Source: Kitasatospora phosalacinea
Lineage (GTDB): Bacteria > Actinomycetota > Actinomycetes > Streptomycetales > Streptomycetaceae
Direction: 5' to 3'
Assembly: GCF_000717185.1 (NCBI RefSeq)
Contig: NZ_JNYE01000005.1
Location: forward strand, 62,001-126,000
DNA length: 64,000 nt
Part shown: in pieces, positions 50,899-59,959 of the stretch
Layout: each line of letters opens with the position of its first letter
How positions within the stretch are numbered: position 1 is the stretch's first letter
Notes under the pieces: generated by a model
Database searches by the model: none
Told to the model about the DNA's origin: nothing
The model's input: only the letters and a program-made list of their open reading frames with translations
Translations under genes and position numbers: made by a program

Positions 50899-51432
50899 AT
50901 GACGCCCTCCCGGCACGACGTCCTCACCATCGGCCAGCTGGCCGAGCGCAGCGGCCTCGCCGCCTCCGCGCTGCGCTACTACGAGAGCCTCGGCCTGATC
51001 CACTCCACCCGCACCGCCGGCAACCAGCGCCGCTACCCCCGCGCCGCCCTGCGCCGGATCGCCTTCGTCCGGGCCGCCCAGCAGGTCGGCCTCAGCCTCG
51101 ACGAGGCCCGCACCGCCCTCGCCCGGCTCCCCGAGGACCGCGCCCCCACCACCCGCGAGTGGAACGCCGTCGCCGCCGCCTGGCAGCACCGCATCGACCG
51201 GCAGATCGCCGAACTCCAGCTGATGAAGGCCAAGTTGACCGGCTGCATCGGCTGCGGCTGCCTCTCCCTGACCCGCTGCGGCCTCTACAACGCCGCCGAC
51301 CGGGCCGCCGCCGCCGGGCCCGGCGCCCGCTACCTCCTCACCCGCGACCCGGACAGCGGCCCCGAACCCGGCTCCGAACCCGGCCGCGCGCCCGGCTCCG
51401 AACCCGGCCGCGCGCCGGAGGCGGAGGACTGA
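50899..51432 (+). CDS. soxR: Redox-sensing MerR-family activator SoxR
   Basis: 177 residues. MerR-type winged helix (LTIGQLAERSGLAASALRYY), a dimerisation helix, then the iron-sulfur motif CIGCGCLSLTRC with Cys116, Cys119, Cys121 and Cys127, the exact C-x2-C-x-C-x5-C spacing of SoxR. The [2Fe-2S] cluster is oxidised by redox-cycling compounds, which in Streptomyces include own pigments, and switches on target promoters. A Gly/Pro/Glu-rich repeat tail (GSEPGRAP twice) follows. ATG 50899 is 8 nt from a TATCGT -10 box. Confidence 0.92.
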   Translation: MTPSRHDVLTIGQLAERSGLAASALRYYESLGLIHSTRTAGNQRRYPRAALRRIAFVRAAQQVGLSLDEARTALARLPEDRAPTTREWNAVAAAWQHRIDRQIAELQLMKAKLTGCIGCGCLSLTRCGLYNAADRAAAAGPGARYLLTRDPDSGPEPGSEPGRAPGSEPGRAPEAED

Positions 51433-51521
51433 TCCACTTCTTTCCCGGCCCGCCGCCGCGCCGCCCGGCGGGCCGTCTATGCTGCCCCCGGAAGCGCGTT
51501 CCACCGACGGGGGAGCCAGAT

Positions 51522-52370
51522 ATGACCGACCATCAGGAAATCTCGCTCGACTGGATGTCCGGCGGCCAGAGCACGCCGCCGTCCGCCGAGCTCCGCCCCG
51601 AGATTCCGCACCCGGCCCGGATGTACGACTACTACCTCGGCGGGAAGGACAACTTCCCCGCTGACCGGGCCGCCGCCGAACAGGTGCTGTCGCTCAGCCC
51701 GCTGGTGCGGATCAGCGCCCAGGCCAACCGGGCCTTCCTGCAGCGGGCCGTGCGCACCCTCGCCGAGCAGGGCGTGCGGCAGTTCCTCGACATCGGCACC
51801 GGCATACCGTCCGCCGGGAACACCCACGAGATCGCCCAGGCCGTCGACCCCGCCGCGAAGGTCGCCTACCTGGACAACGACCCGATCGTGCTGGTCCACG
51901 GCCGCGCCCTGCTGGCCGGCTCCCGGCCCGGCACCGTCAGCGTCCTGCAGGCCGACCTGCGGGAGCCCAAGGCGATCCTCGCCGACCCGGCCGTCCGCGA
52001 GCTGCTCGACCTCGAACAGCCGGTCGCCCTCCAGCTGTTCGCGATCCTGCACTTCATCGACGACGCCGACGACCCGTACGCGATCGTCCGCACCCTGGTC
52101 GACGCCCTGCCCTCCGGCAGCTACCTCGCCCTCTCGCACGCCACCGGCGACTTCGTCCCGCCCGAGGACGCGGCCCGGGGCCCCGCCGTCTACCGGTCCG
52201 CGACCGCCCAGCTCAGCATGCGCAGCCGCGCACAGGTCCTGCGCTTCTTCGACGGCCTCGAACTGCTCGACCCCGGTCTGGTCACCGCCCCGCTGTGGCG
52301 CCCCGACCAGGCCCCGCAGGACACCGACCACGAGGTCGCCATCTGGGCCGGCGTCGCCCGCAAGCCCTGA
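51522..52370 (+). CDS. SAM-dependent methyltransferase, DUF574/SAV2177 type
   Basis: 282 residues of a family very frequent in Streptomyces: HPARMYDYYLGGKDNFPADR near the start, then FLDIGTGIPSAGNTHEIAQA (SAM site) and VAYLDNDPIVLVHGRALLAG. The substrate and physiological role of the family are not established. ATG 51522 has GGGGGAG 7 nt upstream. It lies 89 bp after soxR in the same direction. Confidence 0.88.
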   Translation: MTDHQEISLDWMSGGQSTPPSAELRPEIPHPARMYDYYLGGKDNFPADRAAAEQVLSLSPLVRISAQANRAFLQRAVRTLAEQGVRQFLDIGTGIPSAGNTHEIAQAVDPAAKVAYLDNDPIVLVHGRALLAGSRPGTVSVLQADLREPKAILADPAVRELLDLEQPVALQLFAILHFIDDADDPYAIVRTLVDALPSGSYLALSHATGDFVPPEDAARGPAVYRSATAQLSMRSRAQVLRFFDGLELLDPGLVTAPLWRPDQAPQDTDHEVAIWAGVARKP

Positions 52371-52465
52371 CGCGACGACCCGCGAGGGCCCGCGGCGGTT
52401 CGCAGCGGCGGCGGCGCCGGTGGGACCATGACGGGACCGGAGACGACCCGAGGAGGGCACCCGCC

Positions 52466-53296
52466 GTGACCACCGCACCGCCGCCGCTGGTCGACGCCGA
52501 CTGGCTGGCCGCCCGGCTCGGCCGCCCCGGGCTCGTCGTCCTGGACGCGGGCGTCGGCCCGCACCGGCACCCGGACGTCCGCATCCCCGGCGCCCGGGCG
52601 TTCGACCTCGACGGCGCCCTCTCCGACCCCGCCTCCCCGCTGCCGCACAGCATGCCCGCCCCCGCCGACCTCCAGCGCGAACTGCGCGCCCTCGGCCTCG
52701 ACGACGACTCCACCGCCGTCCTGTACGACGGCGCGGGCGTGTACTCCGCCCCGCGCGCCTGGTGGATGCTGCGCGCCGCCGGTTTCGACCGGGCCGCCGT
52801 CCTCGACGGCGGCCTGCCCGCCTGGCGCGCCGCCGGGCACCCCGTCAGCACCGGACGGCCCGCGGCCCGCGCCGGGAACCTCACCGTCCGCCCCCGCCCC
52901 GGCCTGCTCCTCGACCGGGACGCCGTGGCCGCCGCCCTGGCCGACCCCGGCACCGCCGTCCTGGACGCCCGCGCCCGCGCCCGCTTCACCGGCGCCGCCC
53001 CCGAACCCCGCCCCCACCTGCGGCGCGGCCACCTGCCCGGCTCCACCAGCCTCCCCTTCACCGAACTCCTCACCCCCGACGGCCGCTACCTCCCCCTCCC
53101 GGCCCTCCGCTCCCGCCTGGCCGCCGCCACCGCGGGCCGCCCCCGCCTGGTCGCCTCCTGCGGCTCCGGCGTCACCGCCTGCGTCCTCGCCTTCGCCGCC
53201 CACCTCACCGGCCACCCCTCCCCCGCCGTCTACGACGGCTCCTGGTCGGACTGGGGCCGCCCGGAGACCGGCCTCCCGGTGGCCACCGGCGGGTAG
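52466..53296 (+). CDS. Thiosulfate/3-mercaptopyruvate sulfurtransferase (two rhodanese domains)
   Basis: 276 residues. An inactive N-terminal rhodanese domain (VVLDAGVGPHRHPDVRIPGA, VLYDGAG, Tyr/Asp loop) and an active C-terminal one whose loop CGSGVTA has the sulfur-carrying Cys232. The CGSGVTA loop is that of mercaptopyruvate-type enzymes. It transfers sulfane sulfur to cyanide or thiols. GTG 52466 follows AGGAGGG by 7 nt. Confidence 0.9.
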   Translation: MTTAPPPLVDADWLAARLGRPGLVVLDAGVGPHRHPDVRIPGARAFDLDGALSDPASPLPHSMPAPADLQRELRALGLDDDSTAVLYDGAGVYSAPRAWWMLRAAGFDRAAVLDGGLPAWRAAGHPVSTGRPAARAGNLTVRPRPGLLLDRDAVAAALADPGTAVLDARARARFTGAAPEPRPHLRRGHLPGSTSLPFTELLTPDGRYLPLPALRSRLAAATAGRPRLVASCGSGVTACVLAFAAHLTGHPSPAVYDGSWSDWGRPETGLPVATGG

Positions 53297-53372
53297 GGCG
53301 GCGGGAGGCGGAGCCAACGGCCCGGACCCGCCGTTCCCCGAGCCCTCGACGGGGCCCCCTCCGGCGGGGCGC

Positions 53373-53870
53373 TCAGCGGGTCCTGACCGCGGTGTCGGAC
53401 TCCGCCAGTTCCGGTACCAGCGCGGCGAGTTCGTCGGCCAGCCGGGTGAGGTCGGCGTGCGAGGTGCGCAGGTCGAGGCGGCGGTGCTGGCAGTCGGCGA
53501 GGGCGGCGAGCGCTTCGGGGAGGCGTTCGGAGCGGAGTCTGGGGGTGTCGCCGACCAGGACCGGGATGACCAGGGCGCCGACCGCGAAGGCCTCGGCGAT
53601 CTCGCGGCGCGGCCAGTCCCCGGGGTCCTCGACCGCGGGGCGCCCGTCCCGGCCCTGGACGTCGAACCAGCGCGGGCCGACCACGGCGAGCAGGACGGCG
53701 CAGCTGCGGACGGCGGCGATCAGTTCCTGCGGATAGCGGCTGCCGGGGGCGATGGACTTGCTCGCCCGGAACACCCGGTCGCTGCCGAACCGGTAGGACA
53801 GGCCGTGGTCGAGCAGCGCGGCGACCGCCTCCTGGTCGCCGGTGCGGTAGTTCACGAAGATCGCGGGCAT
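53373..53870 (-). CDS. TIR-domain protein
   Basis: 165 residues, a single TIR domain: strand A AIFVNYRTGD (3-12), then FRASKSIAPGSRYPQEL, VLLAVVGPRWFD, and DWPRREIAEAF with Trp86 and Glu90. In bacterial TIR enzymes a Glu at this place hydrolyses NAD, so an NADase is possible. No partner domain is fused. It is 92 bp downstream of an XRE/TPR regulator gene on the same strand, so likely an operon. Such TIR proteins can be defence effectors or signalling enzymes. Confidence 0.85.
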   Translation of the reverse strand: MPAIFVNYRTGDQEAVAALLDHGLSYRFGSDRVFRASKSIAPGSRYPQELIAAVRSCAVLLAVVGPRWFDVQGRDGRPAVEDPGDWPRREIAEAFAVGALVIPVLVGDTPRLRSERLPEALAALADCQHRRLDLRTSHADLTRLADELAALVPELAESDTAVRTR

Positions 53871-53962
53871 GGGGCGTCGACCTCTCTGTGCGGGGGTGTC
53901 CCGGCGGTGGTCCCGCCCGGGAAAAGGGAAACGGCTGGAGGAGCGGCAGCGGCGCGGGCCGG

Positions 53963-55264
53963 TCAGCAGCTGCCGGTGATCGCCCGGAGCAGGGCGGGCT
54001 GGAACTCGCGGACCGTCCGGCTGGCCCGGAAGCGGCGCAGCTCGCGGTCGAGCCGGCGCAGGTCGGCCGCGACCGTCGCGGAGGGGACGTCGACCAGGGC
54101 GCCGAGCTGTTCAGCCGCGACGGCGCAGGCGTGCTCGGCCTCGCCCGCTCCGGCGTGGGCGAGGGCCCGGCGCAGCCCATAGCGGATCCGGGCCCGGGTG
54201 GCGTGCCGCGGCAGGCGGGCGCACTCGCGGTCGAGGACCTCGGCGGCGCGCCGGGCGTGGCCGAGGTCGAACAGGCACCAGCCGGTGGTCATCGCGGCCG
54301 GGTCGGCGACGTTGGCGCTGCCGAGGACCGGGCCGCCGTCGTGGTCGGCGGCGGCGGTGGCGAGCAGCACCTCGGCCCGCTCCAGGGCGCGCAGGCAGCG
54401 GTTGCGGTCGCCGCCGAGGGCGTGGCCCTGGGCCTCGCGGAGCGCGGCGAGGCCGCGGATGCGGGGCGGCAGGCGGCGGTCCTGGGCGGCGGTGGCGAGG
54501 GCGACGGTGGCGACGGCGTCCCCGGCGTAGAAGGTGACCAGGGCGCGGCGGACGAGCGCGTACCCGGCGAAGTGGCGGTGGCCGCCCGCCCGGGCGAGCT
54601 CGACGGCGCGTTCGGTGTGGGCGAGGGCGGTGTGCCGGTCGCCCGCCTCCTGGGCCATCCAGCCACCGAACTCGATGAAGTGGGCGGCGATCAGCAGGAG
54701 TTCGGCGCGGGAGCGGCCGTCGCAGCGCAGGGCGATCCGGAGCGCGGTCTCGCTCTGCACCTGCAGGGCGGGGACGAGCAGCACCGGGTCGAGGTGCTGG
54801 CCGAGCTGCCGGTACTGGGCGAGCTGTTCGCGCAGCAGGGCGGGGACGCCGGGGTCGAGCGCGGCGGGGAACTGCGGCAGCAGGCCGCCGAGGGCGTCCG
54901 GGGCGGGCCCGTGCCGCTGCTCGGCGTACCAGGCGTCGGCGCTTCCGGCGTCGGCGCGTACCGGCCCGGGGGCGAACGGGGTGCCGTACCCGTTCGCGGC
55001 GTTCTCCCGGGCGCGGAGGCCGGGGCCGGGCGCGGTGCGGTCGGCGGCGGCGGTGCGGACGGCGAGTTGCTGGAGGCGGCCGTCGGCGCCGAGCAGGGCG
55101 TCGCAGCGGCGGGCGAGTTCCTGGGAGGCCTTCCGCTGGCCGCTCTCGACCTTGCTCAAGTAGCCCTTGCTGTAGCTGAGCTGCCGGGCGAGCCCTTCGA
55201 GCGAGAGGCCGTGCTCCTCGCGCAGTCGGCGCAGTTCGGCCCCGAAGCGATGGGACGCGAGCAT
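53963..55264 (-). CDS. XRE-family regulator with TPR-like sensor domain
   Basis: 433 residues. N-terminal XRE HTH (3-60, FGAELRRLREEHGLSLEGLA and RQLSYSKGYLSKVESGQR), then a long helical repeat region (about 130-430: RHFAGYALVRRALVTFYAGD, CLRALERAEVLL) resembling the TPR sensors of Streptomyces XRE regulators. It may bind a peptide or small molecule and control the TIR gene downstream. ATG 55264 begins the HTH; the frame stays open to 55504 but has no better start. Confidence 0.87.
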   Translation of the reverse strand: MLASHRFGAELRRLREEHGLSLEGLARQLSYSKGYLSKVESGQRKASQELARRCDALLGADGRLQQLAVRTAAADRTAPGPGLRARENAANGYGTPFAPGPVRADAGSADAWYAEQRHGPAPDALGGLLPQFPAALDPGVPALLREQLAQYRQLGQHLDPVLLVPALQVQSETALRIALRCDGRSRAELLLIAAHFIEFGGWMAQEAGDRHTALAHTERAVELARAGGHRHFAGYALVRRALVTFYAGDAVATVALATAAQDRRLPPRIRGLAALREAQGHALGGDRNRCLRALERAEVLLATAAADHDGGPVLGSANVADPAAMTTGWCLFDLGHARRAAEVLDRECARLPRHATRARIRYGLRRALAHAGAGEAEHACAVAAEQLGALVDVPSATVAADLRRLDRELRRFRASRTVREFQPALLRAITGSC

Positions 55265-55574
55265 GCCAAAGCACCCCCTGGGATCCGTCCCTGGCACACG
55301 CGGGTGCGCGGGATGTTCGGTTCGGGAGCGCTCCCCGGCGCTCCGAAGGAATCTTGGCATGCGACTGATCGCTTCCGGAGCGTTACGGAACGGTTTCCCG
55401 TTGCCAATTCGGCTGGCAGGCCGGACGGCCGGGCCCCCGCGGCCCGGACCGGGGCGACCGGGAGTCCGGCGGGCGGCGTTTGCACCCGAGACCCGTACGG
55501 GCACGAATCGTTCAGGACGCGGTTCGCCGCCCTGTGGTAACCAGGACTCCGCCGATCAGCCCGAGGGGACTTCC
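55265..55574. other. Divergent control region of the XRE gene
   Basis: 310 bp without a gene. GCATGCCAA (55261-55269, covering the XRE start codon) recurs inverted at 55354-55362, 84 bp apart, possible autoregulatory half-sites. The rest is GC-rich. Confidence 0.4.
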
Positions 55575-56204
55575 TTGACCGCGCCGACCTCGCCGTCCTC
55601 GCCCGACGGAACGCCGCCGTACCCGACCGCACCGCCGCCGACGCCCGCGGTCCCGGCCCGCCGGTTCGACCTGCAGGGGTGGAGCGCCGTGGTGACCGCC
55701 CTGGTCGGCGTCGCCACGCTCGGGGCCGGGTTCGCGGGCGGCTACCTCACCCAGTCGCAGTCCGCCCCCGGCGACCGGCCGCAGCCGACCGTGACCGTCA
55801 CGGTGCCCGGCCCGACCGTCACGGTGACCGCCGCCCCGGGAGGCGCCACCGCGCCCGCCGTCAACGCCCTGCCCAGCACCGCGCCGACCGGTCCGACCGC
55901 GAGTGCCGCCCGGGTGCTGCTGGCCTCGCCGGACACCGGGCCCGGCGGGACGCGGACGGTGCTCACCGGGCAGGGCTTCCCGCCCGACACCGTGGTCCGG
56001 ATCTCCTTCGTGGTCAAGACCGAGGGGCTGGAGTACCAGCACCGGGACCTGCGGGACACCAAGTCCGACGCCACCGGCGCCTTCTCGGTCGAGGTGGCCG
56101 TCCCGTCCGACCTGGAGGACTACAAGGACAAGAACACCTACCTGCGCGCCCAGGCCGGCACCGGCACGAAGTACAGCGACACGGTGTTCAACCTGCTGCC
56201 CTGA
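55575..56204 (+). CDS. Membrane-anchored hypothetical protein
   Basis: 209 residues. A Pro/Ser/Thr-rich N-terminal segment is followed by one membrane helix (WSAVVTALVGVATLGAGFAG, about 36-55), a Thr/Val/Pro repeat stretch (TVTVTVPGPTVTVTA) and a C-terminal folded part, VLLASPDTGPGGTRTVLTGQ to GTGTKYSDTVFNLLP, that looks like a small beta-sandwich. Topology is N-in with the domain outside. The TTG start at 55575 is supported by GAGGGGA upstream. No family recognised. Confidence 0.75.
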   Translation: MTAPTSPSSPDGTPPYPTAPPPTPAVPARRFDLQGWSAVVTALVGVATLGAGFAGGYLTQSQSAPGDRPQPTVTVTVPGPTVTVTAAPGGATAPAVNALPSTAPTGPTASAARVLLASPDTGPGGTRTVLTGQGFPPDTVVRISFVVKTEGLEYQHRDLRDTKSDATGAFSVEVAVPSDLEDYKDKNTYLRAQAGTGTKYSDTVFNLLP

Positions 56205-56211
56205 CCGGCCG

Positions 56212-56808
56212 TCAGCCGCGGCGGCGCTCCAGCTCCTGCCACAACGCGTCGACGCGGGCGGTCAGTTGCTCCAGGTCGCCGCTGTTGTCGAGGACCAGGT
56301 CGGCGACTGCCAGGCGGTCCTCGCGGCTCGCCTGGGCGGCCATCCGGGAGCGCGCCTCGTCCTCGGCCATGCCACGCAGCTCGACCAGGCGGCGCAGGCG
56401 TTCGGCGTCCGGGACGTCGATGACCACGACCAGGTCGTACAGCGGGGCGAGGCCGTTCTCGGCCAGCAGCGGGACGTCGTGCACCACGACCGCGTCCGGC
56501 CCGGCCGCGGACTCCAGTTCGGCGGAGCGGGCCCGCACCAGCGGGTGGACGATGGCGTTCAGCTCCGCCAGCCGGGCCGGGTCCGCGAAGACCACCCGGC
56601 CGAGCGCGGGGCGGTCCAGCGCGCCGTCCGGGAGCAGCACGTCCGGCCCGAACTCGGCGGCCACCGCGGCCAGCCCGGGCGTCCCGGGGGCGACCACCTC
56701 GCGGGCGATCACGTCCGAGTCGACGATCACCGCGCCGCGCGCGGCCAGTTGGCGGGAGACCTCGCTCTTGCCCGCGCCGATCCCGCCGGTCAGTCCGATC
56801 CTCAGCAT
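56212..56808 (-). CDS. coaE: Dephospho-CoA kinase
   Basis: 198 residues. The last step of coenzyme A synthesis, phosphorylating the 3'-OH of dephospho-CoA. Walker [10 protein letters not shown] (8-16), then [27 protein letters not shown] and the ATP-lid [20 protein letters not shown]. The CoaE core alone is about 200 residues; the extra C-terminal domain found in some actinomycetes is absent. Codons and neighbours are ordinary. Confidence 0.95.
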   Translation of the reverse strand: MLRIGLTGGIGAGKSEVSRQLAARGAVIVDSDVIAREVVAPGTPGLAAVAAEFGPDVLLPDGALDRPALGRVVFADPARLAELNAIVHPLVRARSAELESAAGPDAVVVHDVPLLAENGLAPLYDLVVVIDVPDAERLRRLVELRGMAEDEARSRMAAQASREDRLAVADLVLDNSGDLEQLTARVDALWQELERRRG

Positions 56809-56910
56809 GCCGCCAGGCTACCGGCCCGTACCCGGCGCCCGTTTCCCGGTGCCCGGCGGTCGGCGGCAGGCGCCCGGCGCCCGGTACCCGGCGCAGCGGG
56901 GGAGGACGGG

Positions 56911-57555
56911 TCAGGCCAGGTCCAGGGACTCCCCGGCGGCCAGCGTGCGGTACTCCACGCCGCCGGTGCCGGGGCCCTGCGGGCCGAGCAGCCGCCCGTG
57001 GATCGCCTGCCCGGCCTCGCTGAGCGTCGCCTCGTGGATCGCCACCGCCTGCCGGGGCCGGGCGTCGCGCAGGTAGTCGACCAGTTCGCCCGCCCGCAGC
57101 CAGGGCGCGCCGAGCGGGAGCAGCAGGGTGTCGACGGTGTCCGGCGGGACGGTCAGCGCGTCGCCCGGGTGGAAGGCCCGGCCGCCGAGCAGGAAGCCGA
57201 CGTTGGGGATCCGCGGGACGTCCGGGTGGATCTCCGCGTGCCACTCGCCGTGCACCGTCACCGGCAGCCCGTCCAGGTCGAACGCGTCGCCCTCGCCGAC
57301 CACCGTGACCTTCGCCCCGATGCCGTCCAGCTGCCGGGCCACCGAGGAGTTGGTGTACACCCGCAGGCCCGGGTTGGCCGCGACGGCCGCCCGGACCTGC
57401 GCCTCGGTGAAGTGGTCGGCGTGCTCGTGGGTGATCAGCAGGGCGCTCACGCCCGCCACCACCTCCGGCCCGGAGAACATCCCGGGGTCGATCAGCACCG
57501 CCCCCTCGGCGTGCTCGATCCGGACGCAGGCGTGGCCGAACTTCGTCAGTCGCAT
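56911..57555 (-). CDS. MBL-fold metal-dependent hydrolase, UlaG-like
   Basis: 214 residues. The metallo-beta-lactamase motif LITHEHADHF near residue 41-50 with later FHPGDAL and IHEATLSEAGQAIHGR metal ligands, and a C-terminal GGVEYRTLAAGE. This pattern belongs to the UlaG/YtnP-like hydrolases of unknown substrate. It starts with KFGHACVRIEHAEGAVLIDP. No partner genes suggest a pathway. Confidence 0.87.
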   Translation of the reverse strand: MRLTKFGHACVRIEHAEGAVLIDPGMFSGPEVVAGVSALLITHEHADHFTEAQVRAAVAANPGLRVYTNSSVARQLDGIGAKVTVVGEGDAFDLDGLPVTVHGEWHAEIHPDVPRIPNVGFLLGGRAFHPGDALTVPPDTVDTLLLPLGAPWLRAGELVDYLRDARPRQAVAIHEATLSEAGQAIHGRLLGPQGPGTGGVEYRTLAAGESLDLA

Positions 57556-57622
57556 GCGGCCCAGCGTACGGCCGGGCCGGGCCGGACGGAGCCGGGCGGG
57601 GCCGGGCCGGGCCGGACCGGAC

Positions 57623-59839
57623 CTACGGTGCGCCCACCAGGCCGCGCGGCTTCACGCTCGGCTGCACCAGGCGCGGCGCGGGCAGCACCACCGGGCGCAG
57701 CGGCGGCAGCTCGACGTGCTCGTCCAGGCCGATGATCCGGTGCAGGCGGCGCAGCGGGGCGGGCGCCCACCAGTTGAGGCGGCCGAACAGCGTCATGGTG
57801 GCGGGCACCAGCAGGGTGCGGACCAGGGTGGCGTCCACGGCGACGGCGACGGCCAGCGCGATGCCCATCTGCTTGACCATGAGCATCTGTCCGGCGGCGA
57901 ACCCGGCGAACACGATCACCATCAGCAGCCCGGCCGAGGTGATGATCCGACCGCTGCGCTGGAGGCCCAGCTCCACCGACTTCGCGCAGTCGTACCCCTG
58001 GTCGTGCAGCTCCTTGATCCGCGACAGCAGGAACACCTCGTAGTCCATCGACAGCCCGAACGCGAAGGCGAACACCAGCACCGGGATCACCGTCTCCAGG
58101 CCGCCGGTCGGCGTGAACCCCAGCAGCGAACTGAAGTACCCGTGCTGGAACACCAGGGTCAGCGCACCCAGCGACGCCCCCAGCGACAGCACGTTCATCA
58201 GCAGCGCCTTCACCGGCAGCACCACCGACCCGGTCATCATGAACAGCAGCACCAGCGTCCCGGCCGCGACCAGGGCCAGCGCCCACGGCCCGCGCGAGCC
58301 GATCTCGTGCTGGAAGTCCACCAGCGAGGCCGCGTCGCCCGCCACGTACGTGTCCAGCCCGCCGCGGTCCGCCCGCAGCTCGCCGACCACCGCCTTGGCC
58401 TCCGCGCCCTGCGGGTCGCCGTTCACCAGCACGTCCACGGTCTGCACGCCGTCCGAGACCGGCGTCACCGCCCGGACGCCGGCGACGCCCGGCAGCTTCG
58501 AGACCACCTCGTCCGCGTACTGCTGCGCCTGCTGGTGCGAGCCCTCGACGACCACCTGCACGGCCGCCGGGGCCTGGTCCGGGAAGCGCGCCTCGACGGT
58601 CTCGGCGACCTGCCGGGACGCGAAGCTCTTCGGCAGCACGTCCGCCCCCGAGTTGCGGAACTCCGACCCCAGGAACGGCGCACCCGCCGCCAGCAGCAGC
58701 GCCACGCAGGCCAGCATCACCGGCACCGCCCGGCGCTGCACCCGGCGCACCGTCCGGGAGAAGAAGCCCTCGTCCGGGACGGGCGCCGTCGGCGTCTTGA
58801 TCTTCGACCCCATGAAGCCCAGCAGCGCCGGCACCAGCGTCAGCGCCGCCGCCACCGCGATCACCACCACGCTCACGCCCGCCACCGCGACCGCCCGGAA
58901 CACCGGGCTGGTGAACACGAACAGCCCGCTCAGCGCGACCGCCACCGTCAGCCCCGAGAACGCCACCGTCCGGCCCGCCGTCGCCGCCGTCCGCTCCACC
59001 GCCTGCGCGGCGTCCGCGCCGTGGCCGCGCTCCTCGCGGAAGCGGTTCACCATCAGCAGCGCGTAGTCGATCGACAGCCCCAGGCCCAGCACGGTCGCGA
59101 TCGGCAGCACGGACGTGTCGATGTCCATCAGCTTGCTGAACCCGAACATCGCCAGCAGCGCCCCGCCCACCGAGGCGATCGCCCCGATCCCCGGCAGCCC
59201 TGCCGCGGCCAGGCCGCCGAACACCAGCACCATCACGACCAGCGTCAACGGCAGCGTGACGATCTCACCGAAACGGGTGTCCTTCGCGGTCTGGTCCTTG
59301 ACCTCCTGCTGCAGCACCAGGTCGCCGCCGACCACGGTGCGCGCACCGTCCGCGTCGATCCCCTCCAGCCGGTCGGTCACGGCCGCGAGCTGCTTCGCCG
59401 TCGACCCGTCCGCCATCCGCACGCTCACCAGTGACGCCTTGCCGTCCCCCGCGGTCAGCTGCCCGCCCGTCGAGTACGTGTCCGCCACCGAGACCACGCC
59501 CGGCAGCTTCGCCACCTCCGCACTCGCCCGCTCGACCGCCGTCCTGACCCCCTCATTCCCCACCGGCGGACCGTCCACGACGGCCGTCACCGTACCCTGC
59601 ACCGGATCCGCCGCCTGTACGACGGCCGTACCCGCCGCCGACTCCGACCCCCCGCTGCCGGTGGCCGCCACCGAGCCCTCGAACACCCGGCCGCCGATCA
59701 CCACCCCCACCGCGAGCACCAACGCCCAGAACGCCAGCACCCAACGACGGTGCCGGAAACACACTCGCCCCAGAGCGGCCAAACGACCGGGAACCTGGGA
59801 GACCTGGACCTCTGCTGCGGTGGAGCGGGAGCTGCGCAT
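57623..59839 (-). CDS. MMPL-family RND exporter
   Basis: 738 residues. N-terminal helix RRWVLAFWALVLAVGVVIGG, loop, first cluster with GLGLSIDYALLMVNRFREER and a second with FAFGLSMDYEVFLLSRIKEL. Both G-x-S-(I/M)-D-Y sites are intact. Its DUF/loop region resembles other MMPL proteins of Streptomyces involved in lipid or antibiotic export. Start ATG 59839 has AAAGG upstream; TTG 59869 is the alternative. A palindromic region 50-80 bp upstream (59889-59918) may be its operator. Confidence 0.9.
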   Translation of the reverse strand: MRSSRSTAAEVQVSQVPGRLAALGRVCFRHRRWVLAFWALVLAVGVVIGGRVFEGSVAATGSGGSESAAGTAVVQAADPVQGTVTAVVDGPPVGNEGVRTAVERASAEVAKLPGVVSVADTYSTGGQLTAGDGKASLVSVRMADGSTAKQLAAVTDRLEGIDADGARTVVGGDLVLQQEVKDQTAKDTRFGEIVTLPLTLVVMVLVFGGLAAAGLPGIGAIASVGGALLAMFGFSKLMDIDTSVLPIATVLGLGLSIDYALLMVNRFREERGHGADAAQAVERTAATAGRTVAFSGLTVAVALSGLFVFTSPVFRAVAVAGVSVVVIAVAAALTLVPALLGFMGSKIKTPTAPVPDEGFFSRTVRRVQRRAVPVMLACVALLLAAGAPFLGSEFRNSGADVLPKSFASRQVAETVEARFPDQAPAAVQVVVEGSHQQAQQYADEVVSKLPGVAGVRAVTPVSDGVQTVDVLVNGDPQGAEAKAVVGELRADRGGLDTYVAGDAASLVDFQHEIGSRGPWALALVAAGTLVLLFMMTGSVVLPVKALLMNVLSLGASLGALTLVFQHGYFSSLLGFTPTGGLETVIPVLVFAFAFGLSMDYEVFLLSRIKELHDQGYDCAKSVELGLQRSGRIITSAGLLMVIVFAGFAAGQMLMVKQMGIALAVAVAVDATLVRTLLVPATMTLFGRLNWWAPAPLRRLHRIIGLDEHVELPPLRPVVLPAPRLVQPSVKPRGLVGAP

Positions 59840-59888
59840 GCGGGGAGCCTTTCGGACAAGTCCCCTCAATGTATGCGTGACTACTCTT

Positions 59889-59918
59889 TCGTCCTATAGA
59901 CGGACGATGAGCCTCATC
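59889..59918 (-). promoter_or_regulatory. Overlapping palindromes upstream of the MMPL gene
   Basis: TCGTCC (59889-59894) and GGACGA (59902-59907) flank a 7-bp AT-rich core TATAGAC. Next to it GATGAG C CTCATC (59906-59918) is a perfect interrupted palindrome. They lie in the promoter region of the exporter and could bind a repressor. Confidence 0.45.
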
Positions 59919-59959
59919 TCACAATTCCCTTCACATAAACGCCACTTAAGCCCCACGCC

